The notes beneath the pieces were generated by a model that had not been told where the DNA came from, did not search any database, and saw nothing but the letters and a program-made list of their open reading frames with translations. Shown here one piece after another: positions 45,435 to 54,392 of a DNA stretch of 64,000 bases (positions are counted from its first letter, which is position 1; every line of letters begins with the position of its first letter). The stretch is taken from positions 1 through 64,000 of the forward strand of contig NZ_QNFY01000007.1 in the NCBI RefSeq assembly GCF_003290185.1, written 5' to 3'. Made by a program: the position numbers and the translations under genes. The DNA comes from Chryseobacterium lathyri. Lineage in GTDB: Bacteria; Bacteroidota; Bacteroidia; Flavobacteriales; Weeksellaceae.

Positions 45435-46109
45435 ATGAAGATTTTGAAAATAGCAGCTTTAAGTGCCGTATTCGCCGCACAGTTTGCTTTTGCGCAGTTT
45501 AAGCAGACACCGCTTCCTTATGCATACAATGCACTGGAAGGTTCGGTAGACGCACAGACAATGGAAATTCACTATTCAAAGCATGCTGCAGGTTATGTTG
45601 CCAATTTGAATAAAGCAATTGCGGGAACACCTCAGGAGAAGCAAACCCTCTTCCAGATCCTTTCAGAAATTTCCAAACTTACGCCGGCAGTAAGAAACAA
45701 TGCAGGAGGGCATTACAACCACGAGCTTTTCTGGACCGTTCTTACACCTGTAAAAGACACCAAGCCTTCTGAAAAGCTGGCTAAAGCGATCACGGAAACT
45801 TTCGGAAGCATGGATGCGTTCAAAGAAAAGATCAGTAAAGCAGGTGCAGACCGTTTCGGTTCAGGATGGGCATGGCTTTCTGTGGATAAAAACGGAAAAT
45901 TATTCGTTTCTTCTACAGCGAATCAGGATAACCCTTTGATGGATGTAGTAGAAGAAAAAGGAACTCCGATTTTAGGAATTGACGTTTGGGAACACGCTTA
46001 TTACCTGAAATACCAGAACAAAAGAGCAGACTATCTTACTGCCATCTGGAATGTGCTGAACTGGAAAGAGGTAAGCAGAAGATATGATGAAGCCCTAAGC
46101 AAGAAATAA
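45435..46109 (+). CDS. Exported Fe/Mn superoxide dismutase
   Basis: Disproportionates superoxide. A signal peptide (AALSAVFAAQFAFAQ) precedes the SOD domain, so it acts in the periplasm or outside. The metal ligands are visible in EIHYSKHAAGY, GGHYNHELFW and DVWEHAYYLKY (the Asp and His ligands). Iron versus manganese is not decided from these motifs alone. The next gene starts 3 bases after the stop, so it is coupled to the small Cys-motif protein. Confidence 0.93.
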   Translation: MKILKIAALSAVFAAQFAFAQFKQTPLPYAYNALEGSVDAQTMEIHYSKHAAGYVANLNKAIAGTPQEKQTLFQILSEISKLTPAVRNNAGGHYNHELFWTVLTPVKDTKPSEKLAKAITETFGSMDAFKEKISKAGADRFGSGWAWLSVDKNGKLFVSSTANQDNPLMDVVEEKGTPILGIDVWEHAYYLKYQNKRADYLTAIWNVLNWKEVSRRYDEALSKK

Positions 46110-46112
46110 CAG

Positions 46113-46481
46113 ATGAATTTAATTTGCAGCATATTCCTCACTCTTTATATGGCGTTCAGACCTCTGATCCCATTGGTGGAGTATGCTGTAAATTATGATT
46201 ATATTTCCACCGTTCTCTGCATCAATAAAAGCAAGCCGGAGCTTCACTGTAACGGTAAATGCTACCTGAGCAAAGAACTCGCAAAAACGAATAATTCAGA
46301 TTCTTCACCTTTAAACAAAACCAAAAATTCAGGACAGAAAATTCTCGATATCTGTACGCTTCCTGAAATTACAGGAATAAAAAAAGCTGAAAGTTTCCTT
46401 TCTGTAAACTTCAATTTTCTCTACGAAACAGCCTATTCTTTTCTGTTTCTCAAACACATTTTCAAACCACCGGTTTTTTAA
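46113..46481 (+). CDS. Small Cys-motif membrane protein ending IFKPP (copy 2)
   Basis: A 122-residue paralogue of the protein at 43660: an N-terminal hydrophobic helix, PLVEYAVNYDYISTVLC, then C-x9-C-x3-C (CNGKCYLSKELAK), a variable Ser/Asn-rich part and the terminal LKHIFKPPVF. It begins 3 bases after the SOD stop and precedes MbnP. Function is unknown; the metal-gene surroundings of both copies suggest a role in copper or redox handling at the membrane. Confidence 0.72.
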   Translation: MNLICSIFLTLYMAFRPLIPLVEYAVNYDYISTVLCINKSKPELHCNGKCYLSKELAKTNNSDSSPLNKTKNSGQKILDICTLPEITGIKKAESFLSVNFNFLYETAYSFLFLKHIFKPPVF

Positions 46482-46501
46482 GTTCAATTTTAATCTTTAT
46501 C

Positions 46502-46607
46502 AACCACAAAGAACCGAAGATTTTAAAAGCTTAAGCGTTCTTCTATGCAGTTTTCAATACACTTTAAATAATTAAGGTGTCAAAAAACTTTTGTGCCTTT
46601 TGTGGTT
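46502..46607. repeat. Intergenic element bounded by AACCACAAA / TTTGTGGTT
   Basis: Nine-base inverted ends (46502-46510 and 46599-46607) enclose about 90 bases. The style (CCTTTTGTGGTTAAAA) resembles small dispersed elements of Flavobacteria, but only one copy is in the window. Confidence 0.4.
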
Positions 46608-46672
46608 AAAAAAAATGAATGTTACCCATTCAAAAACATTTCTATTTTAAAAATTCAACTTAAAAAATCAAA

Positions 46673-47500
46673 ATGAAAATTTATAAATTTTTATCATTAC
46701 TCTTTATTGCCTTTAATTTATTCACTTTATCATCATGCCGAAACAGCGATGATGACGATCCACAGGATACTTCAACCGGAAACCTTCAGATCAAATTTGA
46801 AAACGGATTCAATAACCTGGGGAATATCGTACTTAACCAAACTGTACAGACTTCAGCTGCCGGGCAGAAGCATAACTTTTCAGCCCTGAAATATGTCATC
46901 AGCAATATCACACTGATTGACGAAGGCGGAAATGAATTCAAATACAATGAAAACAATCCCGACAAAGGCGCTTTCATCATAGATCAGGCAGATGCCGTTG
47001 CAGGAGTTGTCTATCTCGATCTGAACGGAATTCCGAAAAACAATTACAAGAAAGTAAGATTCGGACTTGGGATCAGTCAGAAGGCTTATCTGTTGGGGCA
47101 AAACGGGCAGGCAGAATTCTGGACGAAAGCCAAGCAGAAAGGGATGTCATGGTCATGGGCAGCCGGTTACGTCTTTGTAAAACTGGAAGGTAAATACGGA
47201 ACTGCCTCCGCAGATACGGAATTCATGAATCACACCGGAAACATGGGAAATGTAACGGCTAATAATACGCCGGATCTTTACCGGGAAATTACGTTGAATC
47301 TTCCGACAACCGCCAGAGTAACGGCTCAGGTAAGACCTTCCATTCACATCCTTGCAGATTTAAATCAGTTTCTGAGTGGAAGTAAAACACTTTCCCTAAA
47401 TACAGAAAACAATGTGATGATGGGTTCAAGCCAGCATTTGGTGGATGTTACCAATAACCTTACCTCGATGTTTAAAGTAGATCATGTTCATAATGATTAG
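46673..47500 (+). CDS. MbnP-family copper-binding lipoprotein
   Basis: A 275-residue lipoprotein (lipobox LSSC, Cys22) with a beta-rich domain: LQIKFENGFNNL at the start, FSALKYVISNITLIDEGG, and GMSWSWAAGYVFVKLEGKYG in the middle. The C-terminus has His-containing segments (SSQHLVDVTNNL; KVDHVHND). MbnP proteins bind copper, and their partner MbnH, a diheme enzyme, oxidises a Trp on MbnP. The MbnH gene follows with a 17-base overlap. No methanobactin genes are nearby. Confidence 0.88.
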   Translation: MKIYKFLSLLFIAFNLFTLSSCRNSDDDDPQDTSTGNLQIKFENGFNNLGNIVLNQTVQTSAAGQKHNFSALKYVISNITLIDEGGNEFKYNENNPDKGAFIIDQADAVAGVVYLDLNGIPKNNYKKVRFGLGISQKAYLLGQNGQAEFWTKAKQKGMSWSWAAGYVFVKLEGKYGTASADTEFMNHTGNMGNVTANNTPDLYREITLNLPTTARVTAQVRPSIHILADLNQFLSGSKTLSLNTENNVMMGSSQHLVDVTNNLTSMFKVDHVHND

Positions 47501-48539
47501 GATTTTATTAAAAACAATGCTGCTGGTCATTACTTTTCTGAGCTGTTGGTCCTGTTCAGATGAGGTAATGCAGCCGCTGGAAAAAGATGAGGCCTATTCA
47601 TTGCAGTTTCCGTCGTACTTTCCGGAAATGACGTTCGATGCATCCGGTAATCCGGTGACGAAAAACGGAGTAGAGCTGGGCAGAAATTTATTTTATGAGG
47701 GCAGGCTTTCCAGAAATAATACCATATCATGTGGTTTCTGTCATATTCAGGAAAATGCTTTCACACACCATGGCCATACCGTGAGCCATGGAGTGGACGA
47801 CAGAATTGGAATCCGTAATGCACCACCCATTCAAAACATGGCATTCCTGAAAAGATACATGTGGGACGGCGTAATCCATAATCTGAACGAACAGCCGATC
47901 ATTCCGATCACGGATGCCAATGAAATGGACAGCTCCATGCCTGAGGTGATTTCTAAATTAAAGGATGATCAGAAATATAAAAAACTCTTCATGGCAGCTT
48001 ATGGTGACGAAAATATAACCGGTGAAAGAGTCTTGAAAGCTCTGTCGCAGTTTATGGTCAGCATGATTTCCGCAGATTCAAAATATGATAGGGTTAAACA
48101 GGGAAAAGAAAATTTTACCTCTGAAGAATCCCAGGGAATGGCTCTATTCAGTCAGAAGTGTGCTTCCTGCCACAGCGGAGAACTATTTACCGACGAGAGT
48201 TTCAGGAATACGGGAATGTATTACAATGCCCAGTTCAAAGATGCGGGCCGCCATCGTGTAACCCTTGATCAGAATGACTGGATGAAATTCCGTGTACCGA
48301 GTCTTAGAAATGTAGAATATACCGCACCTTATATGCATGACGGAAGGTTTTACACGCTGGCCGCAGTTCTTAATTTCTATTCAGATAATGTGGAAGACAA
48401 TCCCAATCTGGATCCGCAGCTGAAACAGAACGGACATATCGGAATTGCGATGAATGCGCAGGAAAAGCAGTTTGTCATTGCCTTTTTGAAAACCTTATCT
48501 GATCAAAACTTTATTTCTAATCCAAAATTTGCAGAATAA
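47484..48539 (+). CDS. Diheme cytochrome c peroxidase family protein, MbnH-like
   Basis: A 351-residue MauG/cytochrome c peroxidase family enzyme. Two heme c sites are CGFCH (C83, C86, H87) and CASCH (C226, C229, H230). A lipobox-like FLSC near residues 18-21 suggests membrane anchoring. It follows MbnP with overlap, and MbnH is known to form a tryptophan-derived modification on its MbnP partner. It is therefore more likely MbnH than a general peroxidase. The start could also be ATG 47493. Confidence 0.88.
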   Translation: MFIMIRILLKTMLLVITFLSCWSCSDEVMQPLEKDEAYSLQFPSYFPEMTFDASGNPVTKNGVELGRNLFYEGRLSRNNTISCGFCHIQENAFTHHGHTVSHGVDDRIGIRNAPPIQNMAFLKRYMWDGVIHNLNEQPIIPITDANEMDSSMPEVISKLKDDQKYKKLFMAAYGDENITGERVLKALSQFMVSMISADSKYDRVKQGKENFTSEESQGMALFSQKCASCHSGELFTDESFRNTGMYYNAQFKDAGRHRVTLDQNDWMKFRVPSLRNVEYTAPYMHDGRFYTLAAVLNFYSDNVEDNPNLDPQLKQNGHIGIAMNAQEKQFVIAFLKTLSDQNFISNPKFAE

Positions 48540-48544
48540 ACAGA

Positions 48545-49492
48545 ATGAGCATGAAAAAAATAATTTTTATACTGAGCCTGACATTATCTTGGGCCTGTCA
48601 GGCTAAAACCATCAACGACAGTCTGTATATCGCAGATCCTATAAACAGGATTGTATTTGATGACTGTGATGCTTGTGGCTGTGCGGCAGGAAACGGTTCT
48701 TCCGGTTTTGAGTCTTTACTGAATCCTCAGTTTATCGGGATCAAATATTTTGCCCAGCATTATAAAGCCAAAGAAAACCTTTTTGTAAAAGATCTTACAC
48801 AGGATCAGTATTTCAATACCCTGCAGGTTTGGGGAAAAATTCCATTGACAGAAAAGCTGAGTGTATACGCCAGCCTGCCCTTTCATTTTCATGAGAAGAG
48901 AACAATGCAGGGCGATATCAACATTAATGGAATCGGAGATCTGAACCTGATGGGAATTTACCGGATCCTCAGTTCCAAAAATCATTTCCATCAGCTCAAC
49001 GGTGGTTTGGGGGTGAAAATTCCTTTGGGAAAATTTGATGAAAAAGGAGCTTCAGGAGTCAATCCAAGTTTTCAACTGGGAACGGGAAGCTGGGATTATC
49101 AGGCTGCTTTGAACTATAAGTTTCAAAAGAATAAGCTGGCTGTGTTGATCAACACAGATTACACTGTAAAAACCGAAAACAAAAAGAATTACCGTTTTGG
49201 AAACCAGTGGAATTATGCCGCAACAGCTTTTTATCAGCTTGCAGGAAATGAAAAAACTATTTTCTCTGCCAAAGCCGGACTTCAGGGCGAAGTCTATGAT
49301 CAAAACAAACAGTTTGATGAGGTATTGCCTAATACAGCAGGAAGCGCTTTATATGGAAAGCTTGGTTTTGAGGCTTCGTATAAAAAGTTCAGCCTGGGTG
49401 GAGAAGTCATGCTGCCTGCTTATTCCAATCTGGCAAGCGGGGACATTGAAGCAAAATCCAGGTTCAGTGTTTTTATCAATTTTGGAATTTAA
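48545..49492 (+). CDS. Outer-membrane beta-barrel-like protein with CDACGC motif
   Basis: A 315-residue secreted protein. A signal peptide ends around residue 20 and is followed by a Cys-rich segment, DDCDACGCAAGNGSSG (about 37-52). Then come about twelve amphipathic strand-like stretches, and the protein ends in SRFSVFINFGI. This matches outer-membrane barrels of the meta-pathway phenol-transporter type. It starts 5 bases after MbnH, so it is part of that operon. The Cys cluster could bind copper at the membrane surface, which is inference. Confidence 0.72.
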   Translation: MSMKKIIFILSLTLSWACQAKTINDSLYIADPINRIVFDDCDACGCAAGNGSSGFESLLNPQFIGIKYFAQHYKAKENLFVKDLTQDQYFNTLQVWGKIPLTEKLSVYASLPFHFHEKRTMQGDININGIGDLNLMGIYRILSSKNHFHQLNGGLGVKIPLGKFDEKGASGVNPSFQLGTGSWDYQAALNYKFQKNKLAVLINTDYTVKTENKKNYRFGNQWNYAATAFYQLAGNEKTIFSAKAGLQGEVYDQNKQFDEVLPNTAGSALYGKLGFEASYKKFSLGGEVMLPAYSNLASGDIEAKSRFSVFINFGI

Positions 49493-49563
49493 TATAATGG
49501 CCAAAGCCACCAGGTACAGATTGTTCAATCTTTAGTCTCGTAAAAATTTCAAACTTTAATCTA

Positions 49564-49602
49564 AAAAACAGGTGGCTGAGATTCCCGAGCCACCTGTTTT
49601 TA
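49564..49602 (+). terminator. Terminator of the MbnP/MbnH operon
   Basis: Stem AAAAACAGGTGGCT / AGCCACCTGTTTTT (arms 49564-49577 and 49588-49601) with a 10-base loop. Symmetric A and T runs could work on both strands. Confidence 0.88.
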
Positions 49603-49663
49603 ATACATCTTCTTAATATTTTCTTTTTTTCATAGTGTTGAGAATTAATTTATTATGCTGTTA

Positions 49664-49693
49664 TTGCATATATTAAGTTATTTTCTATCTTTG
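49664..49693 (+). promoter_or_regulatory. Predicted promoter of the cobalamin riboswitch transcript
   Basis: TTG 49664-49666, 19-base spacer, TATCTTTG 49686-49693. The best consensus promoter in the window. Confidence 0.6.
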
Positions 49694-49699
49694 CCGCAA

Positions 49700-49910
49700 T
49701 CTGGTGCGCTGTAAAAAGCACTTAAAAGGGAACCTGGTGAAAATCCGGGACAGACCCGCTGCTGTAAGCTCCACATCAAAGTTTTTGAAGAATATATCCA
49801 CTGTTTTTTTTAATGGGAAGGATTTCAAAAACGGAGTAAGTCAGAAGACCTGCCAGAAGATAAACGTTTGATGCTTTCGTGGAATAAAGCTTAGGACAAC
49901 AAGGATTCTG
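49700..49910 (+). ncRNA. Cobalamin (B12) riboswitch
   Basis: The characteristic blocks are present in order: GGTGCGCTG near the 5' end, GGGAACCTGGTGAAAATCCG, GGACAGACCCGCTGCTGTAA, and the B12 box AAGTCAGAAGACCTGCC at 49838-49854. A helix pairs CATCAAA (49774-49780) with TTTGATG (49867-49873). It binds adenosyl- or other cobalamin and usually blocks translation or transcription of B12 uptake genes. It sits in front of a TonB-dependent receptor. Confidence 0.95.
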
Positions 49911-49980
49911 TGCAGTGACAGCTGTGCTTTATCTTTGCTATCTTATATCCATTAGCGTCAGCATTATTCTCAATGAGCTA

Positions 49981-52011
49981 ATGGTCAGAAAATATACTGC
50001 TTCACAGTTTAAAAAAGGCGTTATCACATTATTTGTGGCAGCATCTCAACTTCTATTCTCACAATCTGGAGACACTATCAGGGAGAAAACGATTCTTCCG
50101 ATCCAGATTTACAAAAAAGATTTTAAAGAAATTCTTCCTGCACAGGTCCTTTCCGGGGAACAGCTTGAAAGGCTGAACAGTCAGTCGGTGGCTGATGCCT
50201 TACGGTATTTTTCAGGAGTTCAGATCAAAGACTATGGTGGAATGGGTGGTCTGAAAACAGTGAATATCCGGAGTATGGGAAGCCAGCATGTGGGTGTTTT
50301 CTATGACGGTATCCAGCTGGGGAATATTCAGAACGGGATCGTGGATCTTGGAAAGTTTTCACTGGATGATCTTGAAGCGATTTCTTTGTATAACGGTCAG
50401 AAAAGTGAAATTTTTCAGCCGGCAAAGGATTTCGGATCTTCCGGATCTATTTATCTTCAGCCTAAAATACCAGTTTTTAAAAGGAATCAGAAGACCAACT
50501 TAACGGTGAAGCTGAAATTAGGCTCCATCAGTTTATTTAATCCTTCCTTCCGTGTGGAGCAGAAGATTTCGGATAAAGTTTCGGCAAGTTTCAGCTCGGA
50601 GTTTGTACAGAGTGACGGATTGTATAAGTTTAAATATGAAAAGAAAAATTCTGACGGATCTGTTGCCAATGATACCATTGCCAGAAGATACGATTCTTAC
50701 ATCCGTGCAAAACGTTTTGAAACTGCTTTAAACGGAACCATTAATGATGGAAGCTGGAGCGTACGCGGCTACGGCTATATTTCCGATCGTGGAGTTCCCA
50801 CAGCCATTGTTAATAATAATTTCACGCCTAAAGGTCAGCAGATGCTGGATGAAAACTATTTTGTTCAGGCCAGTTTCCGCAAAAAACTGTTTCCAAAATT
50901 CGAAACACAGTTCAAAGCGAAATTTGCTTATGACTACACCCGGTTTTTAGATACGGTGAATGTGGCAACAACCGTTCTTCCGATAGATAATTCGTATGTT
51001 CAGAGAGAGCTTTATTTTTCCAATTCCAATCTCTATTCTATTAATCAAAACTGGGATGTAAGTGCGAGCTTTGACTTTCAATATAATAATCTGAATACCA
51101 GTCTGAGAGATTTTTCATATCCTACACGATATACTTCGCTCGTTTCTTTTGCCACGACCTATCAATGGAACCGTTTTAAGTTTTTGGGAAGTATTCTTGG
51201 AACTTTTGTTCATGAAAACGTAAAAATGAATGCGAAGTCTCCTGATAAAACCGAATGGGCCCCTTCCGCTTTCCTGAGCTATCAGCCTTTAAAATCCAAA
51301 GAGCTTACCGTAAGGGCCTTCTACAAAAGAGTCTTCAGGATGCCTACTTTCAATGATCTGTATTACACCATGATCGGAAATGTCATGCTGAAACCTGAAT
51401 ACACGAATCAGTACGATGCAGGTTTTACCTACGAGAAGCTCTTTGACCATCAATTTTTTAAAGGTATTTATGTGAAAGTGGATGGCTATTATAATGAAGT
51501 TGAGAACAAGATTATCGCTGTTCCTACCACCAATCTTTTCAGATGGATGATGGTGAATTTAGGTGAAGTGAAAATCATCGGGGCAGACGTGAATGTGCAG
51601 GCTGAATTTGACATTAATAAAGTGAAACTGAAACCTTTGGTAAGCTATACCTATCAGCGTGCCGGGGACTATACTGATAAAAGTGACGACTATTACGGTG
51701 ACCAGATCTCCTATGTGCCATGGCATGCATTGACTTTTACCCTAATGGCAGACTATAAAAACTGGAGTTTCAATTACAGTTTTATGTACACCGGAGAACG
51801 CTATGATGCCCAGCTGAATAATATCAAAGCCAATTATCGCCAGCCATGGTACACGCATGATTTATCCGTTCAGAAAAAATTCAACTGGCATTCTCACCAG
51901 ATTAAAGCCGGTTTTGAGGTCAACAATGTCCTTAATCAATACTATGACGTGGTCAGGAATTATCCGATGCCCGGAAGAAATTTTAAACTTATTGTAAGCT
52001 TTACATTATGA
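49981..52011 (+). CDS. btuB: BtuB-like TonB-dependent cobalamin receptor
   Basis: A 676-residue outer-membrane receptor. The frame opens at GTG 49915, which lies at the end of the riboswitch, so ATG 49981 (MVRKYTASQFK) is preferred. It has a signal peptide (VAASQLLFSQ), a plug domain with VADALRYFSGVQIKDYGGMG and NIRSMGSQHVGVFYDGIQLG, and a barrel ending FKLIVSFTL. The cobalamin riboswitch upstream and the BtuG-like gene downstream support vitamin B12 import. It overlaps the next gene by 4 bases. Confidence 0.9.
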   Translation: MVRKYTASQFKKGVITLFVAASQLLFSQSGDTIREKTILPIQIYKKDFKEILPAQVLSGEQLERLNSQSVADALRYFSGVQIKDYGGMGGLKTVNIRSMGSQHVGVFYDGIQLGNIQNGIVDLGKFSLDDLEAISLYNGQKSEIFQPAKDFGSSGSIYLQPKIPVFKRNQKTNLTVKLKLGSISLFNPSFRVEQKISDKVSASFSSEFVQSDGLYKFKYEKKNSDGSVANDTIARRYDSYIRAKRFETALNGTINDGSWSVRGYGYISDRGVPTAIVNNNFTPKGQQMLDENYFVQASFRKKLFPKFETQFKAKFAYDYTRFLDTVNVATTVLPIDNSYVQRELYFSNSNLYSINQNWDVSASFDFQYNNLNTSLRDFSYPTRYTSLVSFATTYQWNRFKFLGSILGTFVHENVKMNAKSPDKTEWAPSAFLSYQPLKSKELTVRAFYKRVFRMPTFNDLYYTMIGNVMLKPEYTNQYDAGFTYEKLFDHQFFKGIYVKVDGYYNEVENKIIAVPTTNLFRWMMVNLGEVKIIGADVNVQAEFDINKVKLKPLVSYTYQRAGDYTDKSDDYYGDQISYVPWHALTFTLMADYKNWSFNYSFMYTGERYDAQLNNIKANYRQPWYTHDLSVQKKFNWHSHQIKAGFEVNNVLNQYYDVVRNYPMPGRNFKLIVSFTL

Positions 52012-53141
52012 AAAAACTAAACTTTTGCCTGCTGGCTTTTACTCTTTTCTTTCTGTTCTCATGTAGGACGGATGACAATATAGTTCCTTCGGAAACGAAA
52101 GAGGTAAGCAACGGAGAAGATACACCTATTAAAGGGTTTTATCTTCTGAACGAGGGAAATATGGGGAGCAACAAATGTACGCTCGATTATTTCGATTATG
52201 CGACAGGAACGTACCGTAAGAATATTTATGGAGAAACCAATCCTTCCGTGGTTAAAGAGCTTGGTGATGTGGGAAATCATATCATGATCTACGGAAGTAA
52301 AATGTATGTGGTGGTGAATGTTTCCAATAAAATTGAAGTGCTGGAAGCAAAAACGGCCAAACGAATCAAAACCATACAGCTGCAGAACTGCCGTTATCTG
52401 GCTTTTAAAGGCAATAAAGTCTATGCCAGCAGTTACGCAGGTCCCGTTGAATTGAATCCAAATTCTCCTCCGGGAAAAGTAGTGGAAATTGATACGACAT
52501 CCCTGAACATCGAAAGACAGGTAGTAGTCGGGTATCAGCCTGAAGAGATAGAAGTGATGGGAGATCAGCTTTTTGTAGCCAATTCCGGAGGGTACAGATT
52601 TCCGAATTATGATAAAACCGTTTCTGTCATCAACCTCAATACATTCACGGAAACAAAAAAAATTGATGTAGCCATTAATCTTCACCGTATTAAAAAGGAC
52701 AACTACGGAGATCTGTACGTGAGTTCCAGAGGGGATTATTACAATATTCCATCCAGTCTTTTCCTTGTGGATGCGGCTACAGGAACCGTGAAAAAAGATT
52801 TTCATGTCGCTGTCAGCGGAATGACGATCGTGAATGACAAGCTGTACTATTACGGAAATGAATTTAATTACAATACCCATACATACGTCAAAACCTTTGG
52901 AATCATCGATGTCAAGACAGAGCAGGTGATTTCCAACAAAATTATTGACCAGCAATATGTGGACGAGATCAAAGCACCTTACGGAATTGCTGTAAATCCC
53001 TATACAGAAGATATTTATCTAACGGATGCGAAAAACTACGTGACCACCGGCTATGTATACTGTTTTGATAAGACCGGAAAATTCAAGTGGAAAACAGAAG
53101 GCGGGAATATCCCTGCTCACTTTGCTTTTTTATATAAATAA
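52008..53141 (+). CDS. BtuG-like beta-propeller surface lipoprotein
   Basis: A 377-residue lipoprotein (lipobox LFSC, Cys19). About seven propeller-like repeats follow, with strand pairs such as MYVVVNVSNKIEVLEAKTAK and DQLFVANSGG. In Bacteroides the propeller lipoprotein BtuG binds B12 on the cell surface and caps BtuB. The position directly behind BtuB, with ATGA overlap, supports the same role here. The homology is inferred from fold pattern and context. Confidence 0.82.
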   Translation: MKKLNFCLLAFTLFFLFSCRTDDNIVPSETKEVSNGEDTPIKGFYLLNEGNMGSNKCTLDYFDYATGTYRKNIYGETNPSVVKELGDVGNHIMIYGSKMYVVVNVSNKIEVLEAKTAKRIKTIQLQNCRYLAFKGNKVYASSYAGPVELNPNSPPGKVVEIDTTSLNIERQVVVGYQPEEIEVMGDQLFVANSGGYRFPNYDKTVSVINLNTFTETKKIDVAINLHRIKKDNYGDLYVSSRGDYYNIPSSLFLVDAATGTVKKDFHVAVSGMTIVNDKLYYYGNEFNYNTHTYVKTFGIIDVKTEQVISNKIIDQQYVDEIKAPYGIAVNPYTEDIYLTDAKNYVTTGYVYCFDKTGKFKWKTEGGNIPAHFAFLYK

Positions 53142-53155
53142 TCAGATCAGAAAAA

Positions 53156-54364
53156 ATGGAAAGAAAAACAAAACATATTTTAAAAACGATACTGCTCTCT
53201 TCAGTCCTGCTGGGAGCTGCAGCCTGTAAAAGCGACAGCGAAGAAGTGGTAGAGGAAGTAACTTTTCCTGCTGAAGTACTTAAAGAATCTTATACGATCG
53301 ACAGGCTTAAACTTTTGATGATAGACCCTAAAATTGAAGGTAAACTGACCTGGAGCATTAACGATTCTGTGATTTCCGATCATCTGCAACTGGATTTTGT
53401 CAGTTCCACTGTACAAAATTATCCTTTGACCCTGAAAGTAGAGGTAAAAGGAGCAGCGAAGATCTATAAGTCCACGATCATTGTGAATAAAGAGCTGACC
53501 CCTTACAGTAAATATATATCAAATGTTTTTGATTTCCGTCCGGCCACGGGCCAGTTCATCAATGAGATCCCTGAATATGTAAACGGAAACACAGAGGCTG
53601 ATATGATCAAAAGGGCCAAAGAATCCTTAGTAGGCGAAAATGCTACCATGATTACGCTGGGAGGTTTCGGCGGTTATGTTGCTTTTGGCTTCGATCATAC
53701 CATTCCTAATCTTGAAGGAAGAGATTTTAAAATTCTGGGAAATGCTTTTTGGGGAAACAATGCCAATGCCACCCGGTCAGGATCATGTGAGCCCGGAATT
53801 ATCATGGTGGGCTACGACAAGAATAAAAACGGCAAACCGGATGAAGATGAATGGTATGAAATTGCGGGCAGCGAATATTTTAAAAATTCAACGACAAAAA
53901 ACTACACTATAACTTACTTCAAGCCCAATGAGAACAAGCCCCCCGTTCCCGGAAGTGAGTTTTGGCAGACTGATGTGGAGTACATCAAATGGCAGGATAA
54001 TTTTGGGAATTCAGGATTTAAAACTAAAAATACCTTCCATGCACAAAGCTATTATCCTTTGTGGCTTTCCGGTGCTTCTTACAGCCTTACGGGAACCAGA
54101 TTGAAGGATAATTTTTACGACCAGAGCGGGACGGGGGCTTATTGGGTAGGAACATCTTACGATTACGGCTATGCAGACAATGCGCCGAACAATGATGAGG
54201 CTTCCAACATCGACATTTCCTGGGCTGTAGATAAAAGCGGGAATTATGTAAAGCTTCCCGGCATCGATTTTATCAAGGTATATACTGGAATCAATCAGGA
54301 AGCAGGATGGCTTGGGGAAGTTTCTACAGAAGTGGCAGGAGCTTACGATCTGCATCTTAAATAA
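53156..54364 (+). CDS. Surface lipoprotein of the cobalamin locus, PKD-like N-terminus
   Basis: A 402-residue lipoprotein (lipobox GAAAC, Cys24). The N-terminal 110 residues look like a small immunoglobulin/PKD-like module (LTWSINDSVISDHLQLDF). The rest is a single conserved domain with NVFDFRPATGQFINEIP, GGFGGYVAFGFDH and a calcium-loop-like stretch DKNKNGKPDEDEW. Similar cell-surface proteins sit in other Bacteroidota B12 loci. Direct B12 binding is not established from sequence. It starts 14 bases after the BtuG-like gene. Confidence 0.72.
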   Translation: MERKTKHILKTILLSSVLLGAAACKSDSEEVVEEVTFPAEVLKESYTIDRLKLLMIDPKIEGKLTWSINDSVISDHLQLDFVSSTVQNYPLTLKVEVKGAAKIYKSTIIVNKELTPYSKYISNVFDFRPATGQFINEIPEYVNGNTEADMIKRAKESLVGENATMITLGGFGGYVAFGFDHTIPNLEGRDFKILGNAFWGNNANATRSGSCEPGIIMVGYDKNKNGKPDEDEWYEIAGSEYFKNSTTKNYTITYFKPNENKPPVPGSEFWQTDVEYIKWQDNFGNSGFKTKNTFHAQSYYPLWLSGASYSLTGTRLKDNFYDQSGTGAYWVGTSYDYGYADNAPNNDEASNIDISWAVDKSGNYVKLPGIDFIKVYTGINQEAGWLGEVSTEVAGAYDLHLK

Positions 54365-54392
54365 AATAAATTTTAATATATAATTCGAAAAA

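Noticed and set aside
49915..49980. GTG start of the BtuB ORF at 49915
   Set aside because: It lies at the end of the cobalamin riboswitch and would put a second hydrophobic stretch before a normal signal peptide; ATG 49981 is better.
52059..52955. 298-aa minus-strand ORF inside the BtuG-like gene
   Set aside because: It is fully antisense to a well-supported lipoprotein gene and has no family-like features; a shadow of codon bias.
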